8,507 bases of DNA, taken from the NCBI GenBank assembly GCA_023426005.1, contig JAFABO010000088.1, positions 1-8,507 on the forward strand, written 5' to 3'. Of this stretch, positions 1 to 6,303 are shown in pieces. The DNA comes from Bacillota bacterium. GTDB taxonomy: Bacteria; Bacillota; Clostridia; Acetivibrionales; DSM-1351. How positions within the stretch are numbered: position 1 is the first letter of the stretch; the number at the start of each line of letters is the position of its first letter. The notes beneath the pieces were generated by a model. It had not been told where the DNA came from. It did not search any database and saw nothing but the letters and a program-made list of their open reading frames with translations. The translations under genes and the position numbers were made by a program.

Positions 1-329
1 GCGGAACGGAGTGTAAAAACGGAGTTTTTCACTTAAAGGACAGAAAGAATGCGGCATTCCTTGTCAGGTGCGACTGCCTGGATTGCAGAAGCACCATATT
101 CAACTCGGATATATTGTTTGCGCCCGAACTGCTGGAGGATATATGCAAAACAGGGGCGGCTTATGCAAGGATGAGTTTTATTGACGAAACAAGTCAGGAA
201 ATATATGATATTGTTAATTTACACAGAGATATGATAGAAGGCGGAAGAAACACACCTTCCGCCCAACGGACAATAGAAAATATCAGAAGCAGGGGTATAA
301 CAAAGGGTCACCTGCAGAGAGGCGTCTAG
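1..329 (+). CDS. U32-family peptidase-like protein, C-terminal end (5' truncated)
   Basis: The gene enters from the left edge; the frame is open from base 3 and stops at TAG 327-329, leaving about 108 residues. Visible features are a Cys-rich stretch (CDCLDC, CxCxxC), the preceding LKDRK, the FNSDIL segment, a 'RMSFIDET' strand, and the end 'ITKGHLQRGV'. These fit the C-terminal part of U32 proteins, which typically read L-x-DR-K-G…FPV…CR…NS and end in a (T)xGHxxRGV-type motif. Some U32 family members (E. coli RlhA, TrhP) are RNA hydroxylation factors rather than proteases, and conserved cysteines have been linked to that role; which subtype this is cannot be decided from the tail. The FPV position reads FLV here. 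An ATG at 114 is internal, not a start. The gene precedes dut by 52 bases and may be cotranscribed with it. Family call fairly good, exact function open. Confidence 0.72.
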   Translation, partial: GTECKNGVFHLKDRKNAAFLVRCDCLDCRSTIFNSDILFAPELLEDICKTGAAYARMSFIDETSQEIYDIVNLHRDMIEGGRNTPSAQRTIENIRSRGITKGHLQRGV

Positions 330-381
330 TAAGTCTTTAGAAAGATAAAGGCTGAGTTTATACCCGGAAATGGAGGAATAG

Positions 382-879
382 GTGGTTGAGGTTTTTGTAG
401 AGATGTGCAGGGAGGATGCAATACTGCCGGTATATGCGAATCCGGGTGATGCGGGTATGGATGTATTTGCTGCCGAAGAGGTGATTATAGCTCCGGGAGA
501 GACAGTCATAGTGCCCACCGGTTTAAAGCTGGCAATACCGGAGGGCTATGAAATACAGGTGAGACCCAGGAGCGGGCTGTCCCTGAAAACTCCCGTCAGG
601 ATTCCCAATTCCCCCGGGACCATTGACAGCGGTTACAGAGATGAATTGGGGATAATTATAAGCAATAATTCCGACAGAAATGCGTGCGAACCCGGCCGGA
701 CACCTTTTACACTGGAGGAGAAGGGCAACAGGCAGGGAGCGTATATTGTAAGAAAGGGTGACAGGATCGCCCAGATAGTATTGCAGGCAGTACCAAAAAT
801 GGAGTTTACAAAAGTTCAGTCGGTAAAGGCTGTGGGAAATGACAGGGGAGGCGGCTTTGGCTCGACCGGAGTGAAATAG
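382..879 (+). CDS. dut: dUTP diphosphatase (dUTPase)
   Basis: Hydrolyses dUTP to dUMP and pyrophosphate in the cytoplasm, keeping uracil out of DNA and supplying dUMP for thymidylate synthesis. It has 165 residues, with all five motifs of the homotrimeric dUTPase family: motif 1 AGMDVFA (24-30, with the Asp that contacts the metal/nucleotide), motif 2 PRSGLSLK (62-69), motif 3 NSPGTIDSGYRDELG (76-90, with the catalytic-water Asp and the uracil-stacking Tyr), motif 4 KGDRIAQIV (125-133) and the C-terminal arginine finger and Phe lid RGGGFGSTG (155-163). Motif 2 begins with Pro instead of the more usual Gly, and roughly 20 residues (98-119) between motifs 3 and 4 look longer than in compact bacterial forms. 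The start is GTG at 382, five bases after GGAGG (372-376). It follows the U32 gene and is followed almost directly by the AraC gene. Confidence 0.96.
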   Translation: MVEVFVEMCREDAILPVYANPGDAGMDVFAAEEVIIAPGETVIVPTGLKLAIPEGYEIQVRPRSGLSLKTPVRIPNSPGTIDSGYRDELGIIISNNSDRNACEPGRTPFTLEEKGNRQGAYIVRKGDRIAQIVLQAVPKMEFTKVQSVKAVGNDRGGGFGSTGVK

Positions 880-883
880 GGGG
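878..883 (+). promoter_or_regulatory. Ribosome binding site AGGGGG that points to a CTG start for the AraC gene
   Basis: AGGGGG begins inside the dut stop codon and ends 8 bases before CTG 892. No ATG, GTG or TTG lies within reach in any frame; the first in-frame ATG is at 1009, 117 bases further on. The site is one mismatch from AGGAGG. It decides the start proposed for the regulator gene, but is not proof of it. Confidence 0.5.
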
Positions 884-891
884 AATCCGCT

Positions 892-1788
892 CTGATAAAA
901 CAAAGGGATAAATATAAAAAGTTTATTTTTAATGACATTTCCAAAGAGAAAAAGGATGACTTTCCTGTAATAATAGGTGAGACCTACGGTATTGATAAGA
1001 ACAGCTGCATGCTTCACTATCATGACTGTATCGAAATATGCTATATAAAGCAGGGGACCGGAACTTACCTGATTGATGGAAGTGAATACTCCTTCGAGGC
1101 CGGGGATATTTTTGTCATTGGCAGCAATGAAATACATCTGGCCTATAATGACAGGGATGTCATTATGCTTGTAGTCCTTTTCATGCCCGCATTGCTTTAT
1201 AACGGAGCAGGGTACTCTTTTGAGCTGGATTACATCAACACCTTCCAGGAGGCCAGGAGGATGCTGTTTCACAGGATATCGCCCTCTTTTAGCCATTATG
1301 AGGCTATCCTTGACACTCTTGTGGAGATAATGCATGAGGATAGCGGTAAAAACTCCGGATATGAGTTAATGGTTAAAGCAGCTCTCTTAAAAATGACTGT
1401 AAATATTAAGAGGTGCTTTAATATTGAGTTAAAAGGCAGTTTACATAATAATGCGAAGAACTACGACTTTTTTATTCCGGTATTTGAGTATATTAAGGAA
1501 AATTATTCAGGAAAGATTAAAATAGAGGAGCTGGCCAGGCTTGTCAATATGAGCACATCCAATTTCAACATGGTTTTTAAAAAGTCAACCGGTTCAACAC
1601 CTACTGAATATATAAATAAATTCAGGATAGTGAAAGCATCTCAAATGCTGCTGGAAACAGACGGAAAAATTATAGATATTGCCGCAGAGGTTGGTTTCTT
1701 GAGCCTGCCGCATTTTATAAGCTGCTTTAAAAAATACACCGGAAAACTCCCGAAGGATTTCAGGAGCATAAGAGAATATATAAATTAG
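892..1788 (+). CDS. AraC-family transcriptional regulator with N-terminal cupin sensor domain
   Basis: Proposed protein of 298 residues. The C-terminus has the AraC/XylS DNA-binding domain with two helix-turn-helix motifs: the first around residues 209-232 (IKIEELARLVNMSTSNFN), the second around 260-283 (IIDIAAEVGFLSLPHFISCF) followed by the family signature FKKYTGKLPKDFR. The N-terminus is a cupin ligand-binding domain with HYHDCIEI, then GTGTYLIDG, and EAGDIFVIGSNEIH. The first in-frame ATG is at 1009, directly before HYHD; starting there would remove the leading part of the cupin domain, while the frame upstream to 892 reads like real protein (FPVIIGETYGIDK). CTG 892 has a fair ribosome binding site, so it is preferred; ATG 1009 (259 residues) is the conservative alternative. 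It probably senses a sugar and controls the cassette beginning at 1895; it lies downstream of dut on the same strand and may share its transcript. Confidence 0.88.
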   Translation: MIKQRDKYKKFIFNDISKEKKDDFPVIIGETYGIDKNSCMLHYHDCIEICYIKQGTGTYLIDGSEYSFEAGDIFVIGSNEIHLAYNDRDVIMLVVLFMPALLYNGAGYSFELDYINTFQEARRMLFHRISPSFSHYEAILDTLVEIMHEDSGKNSGYELMVKAALLKMTVNIKRCFNIELKGSLHNNAKNYDFFIPVFEYIKENYSGKIKIEELARLVNMSTSNFNMVFKKSTGSTPTEYINKFRIVKASQMLLETDGKIIDIAAEVGFLSLPHFISCFKKYTGKLPKDFRSIREYIN

Positions 1789-1819
1789 TTTGTAATATAT
1801 GTAAAGATGTAAAAGATGC

Positions 1820-1855
1820 GCTGCCGTATAATTTTTATACGGCAGCAATTTTTTT
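1820..1855 (+). terminator. Intrinsic (Rho-independent) terminator after the AraC gene
   Basis: An 11-bp perfect stem (1820-1830 GCTGCCGTATA paired with 1836-1846) with a 5-base loop ATTTT, followed by AA and seven T (1849-1855). The lower stem is GC-rich. It ends the dut/araC transcript and sits only 40 bases before the start of the next gene, so it could also act as an attenuator for the cassette. Confidence 0.9.
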
Positions 1856-1860
1856 GAATG

Positions 1861-1881
1861 GCAATTATAAGAAGCAATTAT
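1861..1881 (+). repeat. Direct repeat GCAATTAT x2, candidate regulator half-sites
   Basis: GCAATTAT occurs at 1861-1868 and again at 1874-1881, a period of 13 bases; a shorter copy, GCAATT, lies at 1845-1850 in the terminator's 3' arm. The repeats fill the short space between terminator and ribosome binding site. AraC-type proteins bind direct-repeat half-sites, but usually about 21 bases apart, so operator function is only a guess. TATAAG (1866-1871) within the first copy could serve as a -10 element, with no recognisable -35. Confidence 0.35.
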
Positions 1882-1882
1882 G

Positions 1883-1887
1883 AGGAG
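1883..1887 (+). promoter_or_regulatory. Ribosome binding site deciding the start of the DUF4838 gene
   Basis: AGGAG (GAGGAG from 1882) ends 7 bases before ATG 1895. The earlier in-frame ATG at 1880 overlaps this site and has no ribosome binding site of its own, so 1895 is the better start. Confidence 0.8.
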
Positions 1888-1894
1888 TGATTAT

Positions 1895-3838
1895 ATGGAA
1901 GAAAGTTTGATAGTTATACCACAGTCCCACAATGAAGTGACAGCTTTTGCAGCAGAGGAACTGAAAAGATATCTGGAGTTGATGCAAAACAACCGGTGCA
2001 ATATGGAGCCAAAGGCAGCCGGGAGTCTTGTAGAATCGCACCTGATAAAGCTTGGAGTATTCGAGGATTTTGACATAAAGCCCATAAATGGCAGTGCAAC
2101 AGCATTTGATGATGAGATTTTCATTGATATTGCCAACGGTGGGGGTATCATTGCAGGAGCCAATCCCAGAAGTGTACTGCTGGGAGTCTACAGATTCCTC
2201 ACAGAGGCAGGCTGCAGATGGGTCAGGCCCGGAGCCGGGGGAGAGATCATTCCTGGACGGTGTATTGAGGATATTTCAGTCAGGCTGCAGGAAAGGCCGT
2301 CATACAGGCACCGCGGCATATGTATAGAAGGGGCGGTCAGCCTGGAAAACGTCACAGATACTGTAGACTGGCTTCCAAAAGTGGGCTTGAACAGTTATTT
2401 TATCCAGTTCAGGGAGGCATATACTTTCTTTGAGAGATGGTACAGCCATACCGGTAATCCCCAAAAGCAGGGCGAGAAGTTTACCATTGAAAAAGCAAGA
2501 GAACTTACAAAAGCACTGGAGGCAGGGATCGGAAAAAGAGGCCTGATTTACCATGGAGTGGGGCATGGCTGGACCTGCGAACCCCTGGGTATCCCTGGAA
2601 TAAGCTGGGACAAGGTGCAGGAGGATTTCAGCCCTGAGATCACCAGATACTTTGCAATGGTCAAGGGTGAGAGAAAGATGGTTGACGGGATACCCTTAAA
2701 CCTGAATCTGTGTTATTCCAATCCGGAAGTCCGGGAAATGATGGTACAGAGTGTGCTGGATTACCTGAAGTCCAATAAAAATGTTGATATCCTTCATTTC
2801 TGGCTGGCAGACGGGTTCAACAATCAATGCGAGTGTGAGAACTGTAAAAAGCATATACCTTCGGATTTTTATGTGCAGATATTGAATAAACTGGACAGGG
2901 TGTTGACTGAGAATAATATTAAAACCAAAATTGTATTCCTGCTGTACTACGATCTCCTGTGGACTCCCGAACAGTATCATATTGAGAACCCGGACAGATT
3001 CATAATGATGTTTGCACCCATAACAAGAACCTATACCCAATCCTTTGCCAGCAGCACCGTAAATGAAAATACAGGCAGGCATGAAAGAAATGATATTAAG
3101 CTGCCCAAAACCATAGGTGAAAATCTTGGATTTTTAAAAAGCTGGAAAAAGGAGTTTAAAGGAGACAGCTTTGATTTTGATTATCATTTCATGTGGGACC
3201 ACTTCTATGATCCCGGCAGTATATACACAGCCAGAACTGTTTATGAAGATGTAGTGAACCTGAAAGGAATAGGCCTGGATGGCCTGATCAGCTGCCAATG
3301 CCAGAGAGCGTTCCTTCCCACGGGATTTGGCTTATATATAATGGCCCGGACCCTTTGGAATGACAGGCTGGATTTTAATGAAGCGGCGAAAGACTATTTT
3401 AACAGCGCTTTTGGCGAACGAGGAGACCAGTGTTTTTCATACCTGCTGGACTTGTCGGAATTATTTACACCACCGTATGTGCGAGGAGAGATTCCGGCGG
3501 CTGATGAGAAAATTTCAGATAAATACGATTCCATACATAAGGTTTGTGAGGAGTTCGGATTGTTAATAAATCAGAACAGGGAGAAGGGACATCCAAGTCA
3601 AAGGCTGTCCTGGCAATATCTGACCTTTCACATGGAAATTTGCAGACGTATGGCTGAACTTTTAAAGTACAGAACGCTTAATAATTTTGATATGGTTGAA
3701 AGCGCCTGGAAAGGGCTGAAGAAATATATTTACAGCATCGAGGACCAGATACAGCCGGTTTTTGATCTGTACGAATTTATCCAGACTTTTGAAATCATAA
3801 ACGGTTTTATCCTGAAAGATCCGGAAGAGAGGAAATGA
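1895..3838 (+). CDS. DUF4838 / alpha-glucuronidase-like glycoside hydrolase-type protein, cytoplasmic
   Basis: A protein of 647 residues. The N-terminal ~130 residues resemble the small alpha/beta domain found before the barrel in GH67/GH20-type enzymes: AAEELKRYL, then an 'IAGANPRSVLLGVYRFL' segment and EAGCRWVRPG with GEIIP. The rest fits DUF4838: RPSYRHRGI, a probable TIM-barrel region, NLNLCYSNPEV (about 271-280), HFWLADG (301-307) and the family's cysteine cluster CECENC (312-317) followed by SDFY. The three cysteines could bind a metal or be structural. There is no signal peptide or membrane segment, so it acts inside the cell. Catalytic residues are not established for me; Asp306 in the WLAD motif and neighbouring acidic residues are candidates. 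The gene is first in the cassette, 67 bases before the GH4 gene, and its activity is most likely on an imported oligosaccharide or uronic-acid/amino-sugar glycan. The family call is good; the substrate is unknown. Confidence 0.8.
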   Translation: MEESLIVIPQSHNEVTAFAAEELKRYLELMQNNRCNMEPKAAGSLVESHLIKLGVFEDFDIKPINGSATAFDDEIFIDIANGGGIIAGANPRSVLLGVYRFLTEAGCRWVRPGAGGEIIPGRCIEDISVRLQERPSYRHRGICIEGAVSLENVTDTVDWLPKVGLNSYFIQFREAYTFFERWYSHTGNPQKQGEKFTIEKARELTKALEAGIGKRGLIYHGVGHGWTCEPLGIPGISWDKVQEDFSPEITRYFAMVKGERKMVDGIPLNLNLCYSNPEVREMMVQSVLDYLKSNKNVDILHFWLADGFNNQCECENCKKHIPSDFYVQILNKLDRVLTENNIKTKIVFLLYYDLLWTPEQYHIENPDRFIMMFAPITRTYTQSFASSTVNENTGRHERNDIKLPKTIGENLGFLKSWKKEFKGDSFDFDYHFMWDHFYDPGSIYTARTVYEDVVNLKGIGLDGLISCQCQRAFLPTGFGLYIMARTLWNDRLDFNEAAKDYFNSAFGERGDQCFSYLLDLSELFTPPYVRGEIPAADEKISDKYDSIHKVCEEFGLLINQNREKGHPSQRLSWQYLTFHMEICRRMAELLKYRTLNNFDMVESAWKGLKKYIYSIEDQIQPVFDLYEFIQTFEIINGFILKDPEERK

Positions 3839-3873
3839 CAGATTCAATAAATTAAATTCAGGTATAGTTCAGA

Positions 3874-3891
3874 TGTAATTCGGTGTAATTC
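3874..3891 (+). repeat. Tandem TGTAATTC repeat ahead of the GH4 gene
   Basis: TGTAATTC occurs at 3874-3881 and 3884-3891, a 10-base period (one helical turn), immediately before the ribosome binding site GGGAGG (3893-3898). The rest of the 67-base spacer 3839-3905 is AT-rich without a convincing terminator or promoter. The function is unknown and it may be chance. Confidence 0.3.
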
Positions 3892-3905
3892 TGGGAGGAT
3901 GGATT

Positions 3906-5198
3906 ATGAGAAATTTAAAGATTGCAGTAATTGGAGCAGGAAGTACATATACCCCCGAGCTTATCGAGGGATTTATCGTCAGGAGGGAGACCCTTGAGGT
4001 GGAATCCATTTATCTTATGGATATAGACAAAAAGAAAATGGGCATAGTGGGTGCACTGACCGAAAGAATATTAAGAAAGAATTCCATGAAATGCAGGGTT
4101 GTTATGACTGATAAGCTTGAGGAGGCAATACGGGGGGCTCATTATGTGCTGTCCCAGGTCAGAGTGGGAAAGCTGGATGCCCGGATCAGTGATGAAAAGA
4201 TACCTCTCAAATATGACATGCTGGGACAGGAGACCACAGGCGCAGGCGGCTTTATGAAGGCCATGAGGACCATTCCCGTTATTATGGATATTGTAAAAAC
4301 CATGGAAAGACTTGCTCCCGACGCATGGCTCATCAACTTTGCAAATCCGTCGGGTCTGGTGGCTGAAGCAGTATTGAACAACAGCGGCATTAAGATGGCC
4401 GGATTGTGCAATTGTCCCACCAGCATGATAAAAGATGCCAGAGCCATGGTTTCGGCTGATACGCGGAATTTTGACTACGATTACGTCGGGCTGAATCACC
4501 TGAGCTGGATAACAGGAGTATATGCCGAAGGAAACAATATCCTGCCACAGCTTATTGAGAGCGGGCTGGAAATAACCACCATGAAAAATATCCAGGAGGC
4601 GGAGCTTCAAAAACCACTGCTGAAAGCCACTGGAGGAATTCCTTCCTCGTACCTTAACTACTACTATTTCAGGGATGCTCAGATACGGCACTGCAAGGAA
4701 GCTGAGAAAACCAGGGGAGAGATGTGCAAGGAGCTTGAAAGGGAGCTGCTTGAGCTGTATGAGGACGTTAACCTGGTTGATAAACCGGCCCTGCTGGAGC
4801 AGAGGGGCGGAGCCTACTACTCCACTGCGGCAGTCTCACTGATCGATGCGCTGGAGAATGACAAAAATGAGTATCACGTTGTAAATGTAAGGAATGAAGG
4901 TGCGTTACCCTTTATGGATAATGATGATGTTGTTGAGGTAAAGTGTCTTGTAAACAGAAAGGGAATTTTCCCTGCTGAAATGAAAAATTTTAATAACCAT
5001 ATGATTATAGGGTTGATGAAGGCTGTGAAGGCATATGAAAAGCTGGCCGTCAGGGCGGCACTGGCAGGGGATTATAATGCGGCACTGTCCGCTTTGCTGG
5101 TCCACCCGTTAATAGGTGATTACAACAAGATAAAGCCCATGCTCAATGAGATGCTGGAAGCCAACAGAAAATTTTTGCCGCAGTTTTATAAGCAGTAA
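3906..5198 (+). CDS. Glycoside hydrolase family 4, 6-phospho-beta-glucosidase type
   Basis: A protein of 430 residues, full length for GH4. These enzymes use NAD+ and a divalent metal (usually Mn2+) to split 6-phosphoglycosides by an oxidation-elimination mechanism. Seen here: Rossmann start IAVIGAGSTYTPEL (6-19), LGQETTGAGGF, NFANPSG (144-150), GLCNCP (166-171) with Cys168 expected to bind the metal, GLNHLSW (195-201) with His198 the second metal ligand, and the Tyr cluster SYLNYYYF (248-255), where Tyr249 is the likely catalytic base. NF(A/T)NPSG together with GLxNxP and GLNHLSW points to the 6-phospho-beta-glucosidase subgroup rather than the alpha-glucosidase or alpha-galactosidase types. 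The start ATG 3906 follows GGGAGG (3893-3898) by 7 bases. No PTS gene is in view, but a sugar kinase gene follows, which may make the 6-phosphate substrate. Glucose, GlcNAc or another beta-linked sugar are all possible. Confidence 0.92.
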   Translation: MRNLKIAVIGAGSTYTPELIEGFIVRRETLEVESIYLMDIDKKKMGIVGALTERILRKNSMKCRVVMTDKLEEAIRGAHYVLSQVRVGKLDARISDEKIPLKYDMLGQETTGAGGFMKAMRTIPVIMDIVKTMERLAPDAWLINFANPSGLVAEAVLNNSGIKMAGLCNCPTSMIKDARAMVSADTRNFDYDYVGLNHLSWITGVYAEGNNILPQLIESGLEITTMKNIQEAELQKPLLKATGGIPSSYLNYYYFRDAQIRHCKEAEKTRGEMCKELERELLELYEDVNLVDKPALLEQRGGAYYSTAAVSLIDALENDKNEYHVVNVRNEGALPFMDNDDVVEVKCLVNRKGIFPAEMKNFNNHMIIGLMKAVKAYEKLAVRAALAGDYNAALSALLVHPLIGDYNKIKPMLNEMLEANRKFLPQFYKQ

Positions 5199-5207
5199 AA
5201 ACAGTTG

Positions 5208-5309
5208 TTAACCTCCTTTATTCGCCACATTGCGATAAAGGATAAATACTTACATAACATTTTGCGGCCGCTATGCGGCTCAAAGCCATAACATGGCTTG
5301 GGAGGCTAA
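5208..5309 (+). promoter_or_regulatory. Candidate structured intercistronic RNA with anti-Shine-Dalgarno pairing
   Basis: The gap between the GH4 and kinase genes contains three hairpins: 5215-5221 with 5235-5241 (CCTTTAT/ATAAAGG, extended by CGC/GCG inside); GCCGC 5267-5271 with 5275-5279, with an outer TTTG/CAAA pairing; and AAGCCAT 5283-5289 with 5293-5299 (7 bp, 3-base loop). In addition CCTCC at 5212-5216 can pair with GGAGG 5301-5305, the kinase gene's ribosome binding site, helped by TTA 5208-5210 with TAA 5307-5309 across one mismatch. That closing helix would hide the ribosome binding site and enclose the hairpins as a multi-branch junction. The left strand shares CC 5215-5216 with the first hairpin, so the two are partly exclusive. 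No T-run follows, so these are not intrinsic terminators. The structure was read by eye with no energy calculation, and I recognise no known riboswitch class. Confidence 0.4.
5300..5305 (+). promoter_or_regulatory. Ribosome binding site GGGAGG deciding the kinase start
   Basis: GGGAGG ends 5 bases before ATG 5311. The upstream in-frame ATG 5293 is placed before this site and inside a hairpin arm, so 5311 is the better start; the protein then begins MKQYVLGVDGGGTKT, as expected for the family. Confidence 0.85.
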
Positions 5310-5310
5310 T

Positions 5311-6303
5311 ATGAAGCAATACGTGCTTGGGGTGGATGGAGGCGGTACAAAAACGCAGTGTGCACTGTATGATATTGAAGGTAACGAAGTTGACTTAATT
5401 AATTGGGGCCCGACGAACCATGAGGTATTAAAAGGCGGCTACCAAGGCTTCAAAAGTGAAATGACGCTTATGCTCAACTACTTTGTAAAGCGTAACGGGC
5501 TGCAAATCAGTCAGATAGTTAAAAGTGTTTTTGGCATGGCAGGAGTTGATACAAGATGGCAGCATAAGGTCATTTCAGGAATTTTGAAGGAACTTGGCTT
5601 CAATGATTTTAAATTGTATAATGACGCCTACCTTGCAATAAAAGCCGGAAGTAAAAACGGGTGGGGAATCGGAGTTGTCAATGGGACCGGATGCAGTGTG
5701 GCCGGTATTGACCGGACGGGCGGCATTCTTCAGGTGGGCGGCATGGGCGCCATTACGGGAGATCTGGGCGGCGGAGCATACCTGGGAGAAAAGTTTATAC
5801 AGTCCGTTTACAACTACTATTTCAGATGCGGGGAAGCAACCTGTATGCTGGACATGATCCCGGAAGAACTGAAGGTAAGGTCGAAATATGATTTCATTGA
5901 CAATGCCGTCCAGAAAATAGAAGAAGGAAGCATAAGTGTACGGGAACTGAACAGAATTATTTTTGATGCTGCCAACAGGGGAGATAACCTGGCCATAAAA
6001 ATACTCGAGGAGCTTGGCCGGAGTCTGGCAAACTCGGTTAACGGGTGTATAAGAGAGCTGAAATTTGATATACCGGGGCTGCAGGTAATACTATCGGGCT
6101 CCATTAATACAAAAGCGGCCAATCCCACAATTACCGATACTTTAAAAGAATGCGTGACCTCGGCGAACAGGGATATGGCTATAGAGTTCATCCTCCTGGA
6201 TAAGTCTCCGGTTATAGGCGCGGTTATATGGGCACTTGAGGATATAATGGACAGAGAGCAAATAACCGGACTTTTTCAAGTTAGTACGGAAGTCACCAGT
6301 TGA
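5311..6303 (+). CDS. BadF/BadG/BcrA/BcrD-type ATPase family sugar kinase (GlcNAc/MurNAc kinase-like)
   Basis: A protein of 330 residues with the ASKHA actin-like ATPase fold. Seen: phosphate-1 loop GVDGGGTKT (7-15), NDAYLA with Asp105 in the place of the catalytic base of GlcNAc kinases, phosphate-2 loop NGTGCSVAG (124-132), GDLGGGAYLG (150-159, normally GDEGSG-x-x-LG) and the adenosine motif LSGSIN (261-266). BadF-type proteins of this length without an iron-sulfur cysteine pair are mostly amino-sugar kinases, such as human NAGK and clostridial MurK; the benzoyl-CoA reductase activators that name the family are less likely here. The Glu of GDEGSG is Leu here, so specificity may differ. Predicted role: ATP-dependent phosphorylation of an imported sugar or disaccharide to feed the GH4 enzyme. 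It is last in the cassette, with no clear terminator after it. Confidence 0.85.
   Translation: MKQYVLGVDGGGTKTQCALYDIEGNEVDLINWGPTNHEVLKGGYQGFKSEMTLMLNYFVKRNGLQISQIVKSVFGMAGVDTRWQHKVISGILKELGFNDFKLYNDAYLAIKAGSKNGWGIGVVNGTGCSVAGIDRTGGILQVGGMGAITGDLGGGAYLGEKFIQSVYNYYFRCGEATCMLDMIPEELKVRSKYDFIDNAVQKIEEGSISVRELNRIIFDAANRGDNLAIKILEELGRSLANSVNGCIRELKFDIPGLQVILSGSINTKAANPTITDTLKECVTSANRDMAIEFILLDKSPVIGAVIWALEDIMDREQITGLFQVSTEVTS

Noticed and set aside
334..352. Small hairpin CTTTA…TAAAG in the U32-dut spacer
   Set aside because: It has only five A/T-rich pairs, no T-run, and no sign of function.
523..1335. Long open frame on the - strand across dut and araC
   Set aside because: It is antisense to two clearly recognised genes, has no recognisable motifs, and its composition is that of a shadow frame.
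1880..1894. ATG 1880 as start of the DUF4838 gene
   Set aside because: There is no ribosome binding site upstream; it overlaps the site that serves ATG 1895.
4071..4691. 206-codon - strand frame inside the GH4 gene
   Set aside because: The + strand frame carries all GH4 motifs; the antisense product shows no family resemblance and no ribosome binding site.
5215..5299. Intrinsic terminators in the GH4-kinase gap
   Set aside because: None of the hairpins is followed by a run of T, so termination is unlikely.
5261..5309. Resemblance of the CAAAGCC hairpin to the c-di-GMP-I (GEMM) riboswitch
   Set aside because: Only a short string matches; the two-helix tetraloop/receptor layout of that class is not present.
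5293..5310. Upstream ATG 5293 as the kinase start
   Set aside because: It lies inside a hairpin arm, upstream of the good ribosome binding site GGGAGG at 5300-5305, and adds residues before the usual family N-terminus.
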